Assembly: GCA_018873225.1 (NCBI GenBank)
Contig: JAEILZ010000003.1
Location: 1,798,001 to 1,862,000, forward strand
Direction of reading: 5' to 3'
From: [Phialemoniopsis] sp. UDSM-2020
Lineage: Eukaryota > Ascomycota > Sordariomycetes > Thyridiales > Thyridiaceae
Length of the DNA: 64,000 nucleotides
How positions within the stretch are numbered: position 1 is the first letter of the stretch; the number at the start of each line of letters is the position of its first letter. This document shows positions 36,334-46,921 of this stretch, one piece after another. The notes under the pieces are model-generated. The model saw only the letters and a list, made by a program, of their open reading frames with translations, ran no database searches and was not told the DNA's origin. The translations under genes were made by a program, and so were the position numbers.

Positions 36334-37608
36334 ATGTTTCCCATTCAAAGAGCCGTCTCCTCTCTAAGAGGTGGACATTTCGTCAACTCCCGGCACGTTT
36401 GCCGTTCCTTACCTTTGCTAAACTCTCAGATTATGTCACGCAGCATGGCGAGCAAGGCCCACCAGAAGTACTACCGCATCGCGTCTATCCCAGGCGATGG
36501 CGTCGGTCCAGAGGTTGTGAGTTCGGCTGTGGAGATCGTCACCAAGCTCAGTCAGACGCTTGGGAAGTTCCAAATCGACTTCACGGAGCTACCATGGGGC
36601 ACCGACTATTACAAGCAGACGGGGAGGTACATGCCGCAGGATGGACTACAGACACTGAAGAGATTTGATGCAATCTTGTTTGGCAGTGTTGGCATGCCAG
36701 GTGAGCTACTCAACCTCTGATTGTGTCTGCTCAAACCCAACTTTCTAACACTTGTCACTGCTCTGGCAGATGTACCCGATCATATCTCCCTCTGGGATCT
36801 TCTACTTGCTATTCGCGGTCCTCTCCAACAGTACGCGAACGTCAGGCCCATACGTACCTTTCCAGGCACACACACGGCGCTCCGAAACGCGAGCGATGCC
36901 GACATCGACTGGGTAGTCGTGCGTGAGAACTCTGAGGGCGAGTATGCCGGTCAGGGAGGCCGCACTCACCGAGGCCAGCAGTGGGAGACAGCGACAGACG
37001 TCGCGATATTCACGAGGCTCGGCGTGGAGCGGATCATGCGATTCGCATTTGAGACCGCCAAGTCCAGACCAAGGAAGCTCCTTACCGTCATCACCAAGAG
37101 CAACGCCTTGAGAAATGGTCTGGTACTATGGGACGAGGTCGCTGAGGAGGTGGCCCAGGACTACCCAGATGTGACATGGGACAAGATACTCGTCGACGCC
37201 GCGACGATCAGGATGGTCAGGAACCCAAAGTCGCTCGACACCATCGTCGGCACCAACCTGCACATGGACATCCTGTCGGATCTGGGCGCGGCACTGGCCG
37301 GCTCGATCGGCGTGGCGGCGTCGAGTAATCTCGACCCGAGCAGGCAAAACCCATCTCTCTTCGAGCCAGTACATGGCAGCGCCTTCGATATCATGGGCAA
37401 GGGCATTGCCAACCCGGTCGGCACCATCTGGTCGGCCGCCGAGATGCTTATTTGGCTTGGAGAAGGAGATGCTGCTAAAGTGCTGTTGAAGTGCGTCGGT
37501 AACGTCTGCGGAAAGGGCGTGACTACAGCAGATTTAGGTGGGAAGGCCAATACCAAGGAGGTTACAGAGGCAGTATGTCGAGAGATCGAATCATGTGCTC
37601 ATGACTAG
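36334..37608 (+). CDS. tartrate/D-malate dehydrogenase (isopropylmalate dehydrogenase superfamily), probably mitochondrial
   Basis: This is a metal- and NAD-dependent beta-decarboxylating dehydrogenase. Two exons, 36334-36700 and 36770-37608, give 401 residues; without a 35-40-residue leader the core is the normal 360. The leader MFPIQRAVSSLRGGHF is Arg-rich and acid-free, like a mitochondrial presequence. Catalytic Tyr is in RENSEGEYAG, catalytic Lys in ITKSNALRNG, and the metal-binding Asps are in VDAATIRMV and DILSDLGAAL. The segment ENSEGEYAGQGGRTHRG is typical of tartrate/D-malate dehydrogenases rather than leucine-pathway enzymes. It lies between the dehydrogenase and LamA genes, on the same strand as both. 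Confidence 0.88.
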
Positions 37609-38205
37609 AGCAGTTCACATAGGGATAATCATATCAACACATATGAACACAGCATCTGTGGACTCTTGGTAGCAGCTCTGGCTGGACGACAACATGCGCG
37701 GTGATGTCAGTCCAGAAAGGACAATTCCTGTGCTGTGAGTGAGTGCGGGGAACTCCCGCCCTTCTCGGTATTCGGCATAGCTATCGAGCTCAAGATCTCC
37801 GCACACCGGCTCGACTTGAGGATCCACCATGATGGTGTTGATGCAAGATTGGCGAGCTAACAGCGGGTTGGGACTACCGAATTAGGCAATGCGAGCCCAT
37901 ATGCCTATCTCTCACCACCAATGCAGGCGCTATCATAGCGGGCAATTGGAAATCGATAGCACTAATCGCCTCCGGAGTCCCTGATAGCGGGGAGTCTCCG
38001 CATCTACGCCAGCTTGCTCGCGATGGCAATCGCGTCACGAGGTTCAAGATAGACGGCGAGACTTTCAAGACGTGTTGCCCGGTATGGCTGTATAGCGGGA
38101 TGGTGTAGCTCTTTCATTGTCATGCGTCGCTGAAAACTCCCAGGCTTGCGAAGTCTTATCTGACGGCAGAAGCAACACGAGAGGCAAGCAAGACCACCAC
38201 CGCTC
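37609..38205. other. intergenic region
   Basis: About 600 bases between two genes on the same strand. It should hold the LamA promoter. No supported coding frame and no certain TATA box. Confidence 0.55.
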
Positions 38206-41200
38206 ATGACGATGGCACCCTCTCACCTCCAAAGTGTACGAAGAGTGTTGATCGCCAACCGCGGCGAGATCGCAGTACGGTGCATACGAGCTTGTCGCGA
38301 GGTGGGAGCGACAAGTGTGGCCATCTACACACATTCGGATGCATCCTCACTGCACGTAGCGCTGGCGGACGAATCCATTCTGCTAGCAGGAGAAGGCACG
38401 GCTGGATACCTAGACATGTACGTAGCCTGGATTCGCAAATGCGCATCTTTCACTGTCCTGTGGTCACGATATGTGCTGATAATGTTTCCCCCGAGGCAGA
38501 GACGACATCATTGAGAAATGCAGGCAACTCTCCATCGACGCTGTGATCCCAGGTTACGGATTCCTTAGCGAAAATGTCGACTTTGCCAGCAGGGTGACGG
38601 AGGCTGGCATGGTATTCGCTGGACCCTCCTCAGCTTCTATCACTGAGATGGGGCTTAAGCATCGGGCAAGGGAGGTGGCAGTGTCAGCAGAGGTACCCGT
38701 GGTGCCTGGTACCGACCTGCTCATTTCGGAGTCTGAGGCGTTAGACGCTGCGTCTAAACTTGGCTACCCAGTAAGTAGTGCTCACAATAGGTCTGTATTG
38801 GAAACAGTCTTCTAAATATCCTCACCCATGATGTAGGTAATGCTGAAAGCGACTGGCGGTGGTGGAGGTATGGGCCTGCAAATATGCCACTCATCTGAGC
38901 AGATACGCGCCGCATTCGAGATGGTGCGCAGCCGCGGTGAGAAGCTGTTCAAGAACTCGGGAGTGCTTCTAGAAAAGTACTATCCCCGTAGTCGGCACAT
39001 TGAGGTGCAGGTCTTTGGCAACGGCGACGAGGTCATCCACTTTGGCGAGAGGGAGTGTAGTATCCAGCGTCGTCATCAAAAGGTACGTGGACAGCTTACG
39101 TCTGGCGCTCAGATAATACGGCTGACCATGTGTTTTCTGGACGGCTAGGTCATCGAGGAATGCCCGAGTCCCTTTGTTGAGCGCCATCTGGAGCTCAGGC
39201 AGAAGTTGACGGAATGCGCGGTCAAGTACGCATCGGCATTGAAGTACAAGTCTGCAGGGACCGTCGAGTTCCTTGTCGATGACGAAACGGCCGACTTCTT
39301 CTTCCTCGAGATGAACACACGGCTGCAGGTCGAGCACGGCATTACCGAGATGTGCTATGATATCGACCTGGTGGTCCTCATGTTACGACAGGCAGATCTA
39401 GAAAAGGCTGGTCAACGGGGCATACCGTCCTCTGAGTTGCGAACTTTTCAACGCCCTGGGCCAAAAGGGGCCGCTATCGAGGCCCGTATCTATGCAGAGG
39501 ATCCATACAGAAGCTTCGCTCCGTGCCCAGGAGTGTTTCAAGAAGTCTCGTGGCCAGAAGAACAAGGCCTGAGAGTTGATACGTGGATCAAGCCCGGTCA
39601 AGAGGTTACCTTGCACTACGGTATGTCAATCACACTTGCATCCTTATTCACAGAGGTGGTAAGGGTAGATATCACTTCCCACCGATGGGAAATGGACAGT
39701 GGGATGACCCTACACCCGATAGCTGATCAGGGGTCGACATTTGAGCCTCCGCAATCTGTGGTCCAGTGAAAGCTAACAGAACATGCAGACCCTCTCCTTG
39801 CCAAGGTCATGGTACACGCACCCACAAGACAAGAAGCCATATACAAGATGAGCTGGGCATGTTCAGAAAGTGTCGTCCTCAGGGGCCCAAGGACAAACCT
39901 TGACTTTGCTCGCGCCATCGTCACGTCAGAAGTGTTCGCCAAGGGTGACACCCTGACCAACTTTCTCGACACGACCTTTCACTACCAAGTCTCCGGGATC
40001 GATGTGAAGAACCCTGGCTCCTTCACTACTATCCAGGACTTTCCTGGTAGAGCCACCATCGGCCATGGTATACCCAAGAGCGGGCCAATGGACAGTCTCT
40101 CGGCGCGGATCGCCAATCTATTGGTGGGCAATCCCGAGGGTACGGAAGTGCTGGAGATTACACTGTTAGGTCCAGAAATTCTCTTCACAGCAGCGGCAGT
40201 CGTAGCTATCTGTGGCGCTGAAGCCCGGGTTAGTATCGACGACAAGGATCGCCCCATGTGGTCGACCCTCGTTGTCGGAGCTGGCCAGACACTCAAGATC
40301 GGCCCGGTCAACGGTGTCGGTTGCCGGTTATACCTTGCGGTCAAAGGTGGCTTCCCCCACGTACCCCTGACCTTTCGCTCCCGGTCGACAGTTCCCAGCC
40401 TCAAGTTTGGTGGACATCAGGGTAGGGCTCTGCGCAGTGGTGATTTCTTCCAGCTTCACGACGGGTCCGCAGGTTGGGCAGCCACGGCGCGAGAGTTCAG
40501 TCTCCCAGCCTCGATGATACCCGACATGAACATCAAAGAAATATACGTCATGCAAGGGCCACACGATACTGAAGATATTATGACTACCGGCGACAGGGAG
40601 ATGCTCTACAATACGGAGTGGAAAGTCGGACACAACTCTAGCCGAAATGGTGTGCGGATGCTGGGTCCGGCACCGCAGTGGAGTAGGAAGGATGGAGGAG
40701 AGGCTGGGTCGCATCCCTCGAATTACCTTGAGTAAGTACGCTTGTCACATTTGATCTCCAATTTGATCTCCAGATCTCGATCTAACGATGATGGCTTTGA
40801 AGTTACGGGTATCCCTCTCCCGGAGGTGTAAATTGGGGAGGCGACTCGCCCTGCATCTTCTCGGTGGACAGCCCAAACTTTGGCGGCCTCGTCTGCTCGT
40901 CCACAGTCATCTCTGCCGATCTGTGGAAGCTTGGCCAGCTCAAGCCCGGTGCTAGCTTTGCCATGACTCCCGTCTCCCTTCCAGACGCTCTTCGACACAT
41001 TCAATCCACGAAAGAGTACATATCAGTGGTGAAAGACATGATCGATGGCAGATATCCTATTTCTACTAGCGAGTCTTGGCGGTGGAGCCTACCGCGATGC
41101 CATGTTGAGCCGCACAGGGGAATACTCAAGGTGGTCGAACCGAAAGAAAGAAGTCAACTACGGCCAAAAGTGACGTATCGACAGGTAAGGACTGATGTCC

Positions 41201-42466
41201 CGGTCATACGTAAGTCTTAGTTCGCTAATGCATGCGACGACCTAGGGCGGCGATCGATTTATCCTCATAGAATTCGGTGAGCAGACGACGGATATAGCTG
41301 TCCTCATACGAATCCACCTGCTGCTGGAAAAGCTACGATCTCACTCGGGCCTCAAGCTGCTTACACCGCATGTCGGCTCTGTGATGGTGGAATATGAGCC
41401 CGAGGAAATCTCCCAGGGCCGCCTCCTAGCGCTCCTCGACGCCGCAGAGTCCAGTATCGAGGCGAATCTCAATATGTCTATCCCATGCCGAGAGTTTCGG
41501 CTGCCTCTTGTGATGGACCATCCGGCCATCCAGCAGTGCGTCCAGAAGTACATGGAGACTGTCAGAGATAGTGCAGCCTACCTGCCGGATAATCTCGAGT
41601 TCCTCCGTAAGTGCAACGGACTGCAGTCTCGACGCGACGTCTTCGAAACTGTGCTAAATACCGACTACCTCGTCCCGGCCGTCGGGTTTCTTTGCGGAGC
41701 GCCAATTCTTTTCCCTCTGAGTCCGAAGAACATTCTCTGCCCAAAGTACAATCCGACCAGGGTTGATACTCCGGGTGGGACCATCGGCGTCGGCGGCTCC
41801 ATCCTGCACGCATATCCGATCGAGCAGCCCGGAGGCTACATGATGGCAGCGAGAACACTAGAGCTGTGGGACGCGTATGGAGCGAAGCCTGGCTTTGCCG
41901 CAGACCGACCTTGGTTATTTGAACCCTTCGACAAGATCAAATTCTACGAAGTCAGTGTCGAGGAATACGATGCTTTGGCAAGGGACTTTTCAGCGGGTAG
42001 GTATCACTGGCAGGTGAACCAGTCCACATTCGAGTTCCGCGAGGCCTATGATACCTTTCACAGTGCAAAGACGGACCCCAACATACTGGCATACAAGAAA
42101 CGGCAAGCGGATGGTCTCGCAGAGCAAGATGAGATTGAGAGGAACCTTTACACCGAGTGGAAGAGCAAGGCAGGCGCTGAGGACGGCGCCGGTTCGGAGC
42201 TCAATGGAGCCACAGACATCAACGGCGACGATGACAAGTTGACCATTACCTCGCCGATGGCAGCCACGCTCTGGAAAGTGGAGGTGAAGCCGGGCGACGA
42301 GCTGCGTGAGGGACAAGTTGTTGTTGTTCTCGAGGCGATGAAGCTCGAGTTAAATGTGATGTCGCCGAAGAATGCGGCTGGATATCGGGTTCACGCCATA
42401 CCCAAGAAGGCGGGAAGCATCGTTGATGCGGGAGAGGTTCTTCTTATTGCCAAACCCATATCATGA
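38206..42466 (+). CDS. lamA: LamA-like ATP/biotin-dependent lactamase: biotin carboxylase + AHS2 + AHS1 + biotinyl domain
   Basis: This multidomain enzyme resembles urea carboxylase without an amidase domain. Seven exons (introns at 38418-38499, 38771-38836, 39083-39148, 39621-39788, 40732-40802, 41185-41245) give 1248 residues. Order: biotin carboxylase (VLIANRGEIAVRCIRA, glycine-rich KATGGGGGMG, ERECSIQRRHQK, EMNTRLQVEHG); allophanate-hydrolase-subunit-2/KipA-like domain (TIQDFPGRATIGHGIPKSGP, the PxpC type); subunit-1/KipI-like domain (PxpB type, VDTPGGTIGVGG); and a biotinyl domain with EAMKLE, the biotin Lys being about residue 1208. All active-site motifs I can check are intact. A. nidulans lamA is a urea-amidolyase-like gene for 2-pyrrolidinone use. 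The likely reaction is ATP-driven opening of a lactam, with LamB as partner; 5-oxoproline is an alternative substrate. Confidence 0.92.
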
Positions 42467-42538
42467 TAATTGATAGATGAGTATTGAAAGCAGTAAATTC
42501 ATCAGCTGCATGTTCCCTGCCAGCTTGCCATTGAACTT

Positions 42539-43735
42539 TTAAACCGTGATAGCCTTCAGGAAAGCCGGGCTCTCATAACCTTCCCGCACCTTGGCAATAG
42601 GCGTCAGATACGCCTCAGACACAGCATCGTCCTGCAACCGCCGAACATACGCCTGAGCGACCTTGAGCCAAGACGCCTTCTCTGCCCTACTAGCATTGTT
42701 TCCCTCCCAGACCCAGATAGCCCGCCCAGCATCGTCAAGAATAAAGACGTCGTTGCCGTCGAGATCCCTCGGCGACAGCTGTCCGTCCTTGGCAAGGCTG
42801 AAAGAAAGCTGCCCAGACGCATCGCTAAGGCGGAACAGCTTCTTGCTGCCACCAGCCGCAGCACGACTCGACGTCGACGCCACGGGCCGCGAATTCTGAA
42901 AGCCAGAGTGTGGCGCGTCCTCCTTGCCGCCGAGCAGGCTGACGACGAGCCGCGACCGCGACTCGGCCTGCGCCAGCACCTCGACGTCGACGTGCTTGGC
43001 GAGCGTCATGTCGTGCACGACCTGCGCCGCCTTGGCCTTCTCCATCGGGCTGCACTTGGCGCCCTGCCACACCCAGATCTTGTCGCCGACGTCGAGCACG
43101 AAGACGTCGCCCTCGTCGAGGCTCTGCCACACGGGCTCCATCTCGTGCACGACGACGGAGCGCCCGTGCGTGAAGACGCGCAGGAGCGTCGGCGCCACGG
43201 CCTCCTTCTCGTTGGTCTCGACGTGGCGGAACCCGGAGCGCACGCCGCCCGAGCGCACCGTGATGCGCGGGAACAGCGCCGCGAACTCGTCCGACGGGCT
43301 GCCCTGCAGCTCGCGGTGCTGCGTCGCCGCGCCGCGCAGGAACTCGTCGAGCTCGACCGTCTTGTAGGCGGCGACGCCGGCCTCGTCCTGCGACGTGTGG
43401 GCGCCGAGCCAGAAGAAGATGTCGTGGCCGAGCTTTTGCTGGTTCTCGTCGCTGCTGCCCTCCTTCTTGCCGACGCGGTAGCTGTGCAGCACGATGTAGC
43501 TGTCGCCGTCAAAGAACTTGCCGTACTGGTCGCGCGGCAGGGGCACGACGGCAAAGTCCTCGATGCGCCAGACGAGCAGGCCCGGCTCGACGCCGATGCG
43601 GCCGTCGTTCCAGGCGGGCTCGGTGGCGGCCGAGTTGAACTTGACCTGGTGGTCGATGTCGGTGCCGATGAGCTCGACGTTGGAGTCCTTGATGTCGTAC
43701 TCCTTGAGGTGCACGAGGCCTTGATTTGGTGCCAT
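42539..43735 (-). CDS. three-repeat gelsolin/severin-like actin-binding protein
   Basis: A single-exon gene of 398 residues starting MAPNQGLVHLKEYDI. Three gelsolin repeats are visible: about 49-135 (GLLVWRIEDF, FFDGDSYIVLHSY, FFWLGAHTSQDE), about 183-245 (LLRVFTHGRSVVVHE, DEGDVFVLDVGDKIWVWQG), and about 295-365 (LFRLSDASGQLSFS, LDGNDVFILDDAGRAIWVWEG). This is the size and order of severin/fragmin, which sever and cap actin filaments in a calcium-dependent way. It acts in the cytosol. The DNA is markedly GC-richer than the genes to the left. It marks the change from the catabolic region to general chromosome. Confidence 0.92.
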   Translation of the reverse strand: MAPNQGLVHLKEYDIKDSNVELIGTDIDHQVKFNSAATEPAWNDGRIGVEPGLLVWRIEDFAVVPLPRDQYGKFFDGDSYIVLHSYRVGKKEGSSDENQQKLGHDIFFWLGAHTSQDEAGVAAYKTVELDEFLRGAATQHRELQGSPSDEFAALFPRITVRSGGVRSGFRHVETNEKEAVAPTLLRVFTHGRSVVVHEMEPVWQSLDEGDVFVLDVGDKIWVWQGAKCSPMEKAKAAQVVHDMTLAKHVDVEVLAQAESRSRLVVSLLGGKEDAPHSGFQNSRPVASTSSRAAAGGSKKLFRLSDASGQLSFSLAKDGQLSPRDLDGNDVFILDDAGRAIWVWEGNNASRAEKASWLKVAQAYVRRLQDDAVSEAYLTPIAKVREGYESPAFLKAITV

Positions 43736-44900
43736 GTTAAGTACTCTCCGGGGGAGTTTTCTCAGGTATGAAATAGATGAAGATATTGTTTCAATAATTG
43801 GGATTTCGTCAATGGATATCTATCCCATCTACATTTACATGGCTACGTGCTAGGACTGGGACAGCTCCAGATCCAGCGGGGAAGCTGACGTTGTCTGAGG
43901 TGGTGGGGGATCTGCACCCGTGGACGCCACCGTCAGTGGGTCTGAGCCCGTCAATCCCCTGTTGATCCGTCCCTAAGCAGCTGAAAAGTCGCCTCTAGGG
44001 CTCGTGGGGTTTATCCCCAGGTCATCTTTGCAGCCCTGGCGTTGAGGCTACTCACCTTCCTCACGATAGCGCATGAATGAAAAGGGCAGCAACAGGCCTC
44101 CCATGTTTGCGCGCTTCTCAGAACTTCTCACCGCGCGCCTAATGGTAAGTCGGAGAAACAACTCTGTAGGGTCAGAAGCAATTGAGCCAGTAGCGAAGCG
44201 CTTGGCATCTGCGGGCGCTTGTCTCCTCTGGTCGCCTCTCATTCCAATTGCTTGGCTCTCGACCCCTGAAAACAGAACCAGCCCGCTTGACGGGCCGCGA
44301 GCAGCCGCGTAAAATTAGCACCAATGACCCACGCGCCGCCCCAACGAGAGGCTACCATGAGCCTCACCTCAAACATCCAGGTCTCTCCTTTGGCGCCCGT
44401 CCAGTCCATCCAGACATCACGATACCCAGACGTCTTTGTCCAGCGAGGGCTATTCTTGAACCTCTGCCAACGTCGTCTGGGAAATGTATAAAGGCCTTTG
44501 AACGCTCTCTCCGCCTGAAACAGGGCTCTTTCTGTCGCTCATTATCGTCTTTCCATTGTTTCTCCTTTGTTCCATTTTCGGCCACCTTCGCCCACGGTCC
44601 TGTGATACTTCAGACCGTTTTCTTTCTTCAGTCATCTTCATTTAAAGTTGTCATAGACATCCTAATAGTACGCAAGTACGGCATTTCTCTAGCTGCTGGA
44701 TCAGCATACCACACATAGAGCATCAACGCAACAATCACGGCGCAATCGGTCATTCACAGTCACCTCACAAACATACCCATCCAGGCGCAACATATCTAGA
44801 GGGCATCTCTGTTTCGCTCTTTCGATCATCAAGCTACAAACCACACTCACCAATAAATCACCACGTAATACAACCATCAATCTAAGACACGTCATCAAAA
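43736..44900. other. intergenic: divergent promoters of gelsolin-like and MARVEL genes
   Basis: About 1.17 kb with no supported gene. A TATA-like motif (gtataaagg, near 44484-44492) and then pyrimidine-rich sequence precede the MARVEL gene, suggesting a long 5' UTR of about 400 bases. Confidence 0.55.
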
Positions 44901-45569
44901 ATGGGTGTCGCCACTTTCATCAAGCTCGGCAAGACCGCCATGGACGGCAAGAAGGCCTACGAGAACTTTGACAGCAACATGGCCTACGGCGCCGGCAAAA
45001 AGGCCGCCACGGCGCCCCTCAAGGCCTGGGAGAACGTCCCGCGCCTCGTCGTCCGCGGCCTGCAGTTCCTCTTCGCCCTCGTCGTCATCGGCTTCTACGG
45101 CCACCGCGTCGACGTCAACCGCCGCGAGGGCGCCTCGCAGTCGCCCGAGTGGATCTACGGCGTCTTCGTCGGCGGTGTGTCGTGCGTCGCCGCCCTGCTG
45201 CTCGCGCTCGCCGGCCCGCTCAGCATCATCTCGAGCAAGTTCCGCACCTACCGCATGTTTGGCGCCGACTTGACGCTGTTCCTGCTGTGGATCATCGTCT
45301 TTGGCATCTTTGGCGGCATCTTCCTCCGCCGGACCGAGGCCGAGGGCGACTACAAGGGCGCCAGCACGTCGACGCAGCGCCACGTCGTCTGGCTCGACCT
45401 CGTCAACGCGCTGCTGTGGCTCATCAGCGGCGTGTACGGCGCGATCAAGACGTTCCTCGGCAACAAGGTCGATGGCGTCGGCGACAAGGTCACCGGCAAG
45501 GTCACGAGCAAGCTGTTTGGCCGGAAGCAGAAGGAGACGAAGCAGTGGTACGGCCAGGAGGCGGTGTGA
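44901..45569 (+). CDS. MARVEL-domain four-helix membrane protein
   Basis: A single-exon membrane protein of 222 residues beginning MGVATFIKLGKTAMDG. Four hydrophobic segments are clear: LVVRGLQFLFALVVIGFYGH, VFVGGVSCVAALLLALAGP, LTLFLLWIIVFGIFGGIFL and VVWLDLVNALLWLISGVYG, each about 20 residues, with cytosolic ends. Between helices 2 and 3 is the conserved-looking SKFRTYRMFGADL. This matches the MARVEL fold of fungal plasma-membrane or vesicle proteins. The C-terminus is a basic amphipathic tail (GKVTSKLFGRKQKETKQW). The exact function is unknown. GC-rich codon use as in the gelsolin gene. Confidence 0.88.
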   Translation: MGVATFIKLGKTAMDGKKAYENFDSNMAYGAGKKAATAPLKAWENVPRLVVRGLQFLFALVVIGFYGHRVDVNRREGASQSPEWIYGVFVGGVSCVAALLLALAGPLSIISSKFRTYRMFGADLTLFLLWIIVFGIFGGIFLRRTEAEGDYKGASTSTQRHVVWLDLVNALLWLISGVYGAIKTFLGNKVDGVGDKVTGKVTSKLFGRKQKETKQWYGQEAV

Positions 45570-46921
45570 AGGGAGTTGGGGCAAGGGACAGCATGGCGAT
45601 CAATTGAGAATAAGAATACCGTTTAATAATTCAAGAAATTTACTTCACAGTCTGCGTAAGAAGTGGGCTCAACGGGTCATCCTTGATTGAGCTCTGACCG
45701 TGTGCGCACCAAGGACCCGGTCGGAAGAGAACATTGCCAATGACGTCGCCGTAAAGAGGCCCCAGGGATTGCGTGAGTCCTGGTCCTGCTGATAAGACTC
45801 CTCAATTGCGGTCAACTGACTCTTCAAACTCCCAAATGCGGCGTACCTTGTGCAAGGTTGTTCTGCTCCTCGGGTAGCATGTGTGGAGATTGCAAAAGAC
45901 ATCATCGTCGCTCAGCCTCTGTACATCGTTCATCTGATCATCAACCTGCCATCCCTTCTGTAATCTCCTTTGAATTCTTGGTATCGTCAGAAATAGAAGT
46001 GTTGGGGAACAAAGGAAGACATGAATATGGCTGTGATTGGCGACAAAAGTCACTCAGAGAGGAATTGGTGGTGCTGGTGTACCAACGGCACCCCTGTCGC
46101 AGAAAAGCCCCTGGCTGCAACCAGCCCCGGTCCATCGTTTCGTTTCGCATTGCCGGCTGGGTTTCAGGATCCCGACCATGCACCACCATGACATCTGCCA
46201 GCGCAGTGGTTTTTGTACGCTTTTAGGTACACTGGCTTGACTGAATGGACTGATCAACCCCTCCAGTCCCCCTTCTAGGCTGAATCTCAGGGTCTTTTGT
46301 ACACACCCGACTGAGTTAGCTCTGCCAATCTGGTGGCCTCTCTCTGTCTGCCAAAGGCACAAGAGGGCACCACAAACACCAAAATCCATCACAAACCCCT
46401 GTCGATCTGGTCCTTGTTCCCACACTTACCGCCCCCGCGACTAGACGTCAATCAAACACGATGGGCGTCCTGTACTCCCCCTTTCGGGCCACTGTACCAG
46501 GTTTGGTATGACGGACTGTGACATCGTTGTTCCCGTGCGCTGCAATGCACCCCTTGATGATCCTCCAGAAGGTAATGCCTATCCAGCCGATCGGTGGCGA
46601 CGGGCGCCTCTCTTTCCTCTCTCACACACTCTCTCTCTTGCAATCTTCATCAAAGCGTTTTGATACTTCACTTCGTCCAACCTCTTTTTCTTTCTCTTCT
46701 CACACCTTGGCCTTGATGGCATGACAAATTAATTCTTTTTCACTCCCTTTTTGTGTTCTGTTTGTTCCTCTTCCCCACGATATCGTGAATAACGTATTAT
46801 GCTGGGCATAGTGCGGCCGAGTTTGTTATAGCTTGGCAGGTTCCATATCACTCACACAAACACATTCTCTTCTTTCGACGTGTCTGCAGCGCAAGGCTTT
46901 TGCTGTACTTTCTTTTTCACC
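45570..46921. other. intergenic region
   Basis: About 1.35 kb with several short, mutually overlapping frames and no domain. The right part is pyrimidine-rich (ctctctct runs near 46620-46640), typical of a fungal promoter or leader before the wall-protein gene. Confidence 0.5.

Noticed and set aside
42908..43771. 287-codon plus-strand frame opposite the gelsolin-like gene
   Set aside because: Antisense shadow in GC-rich DNA; low-complexity Ala/Arg/Val-rich composition and no domain.
44895..45584. 229-codon minus-strand frame opposite the MARVEL gene
   Set aside because: Asp/Ala/Glu/Val-rich shadow of the real gene on the other strand.
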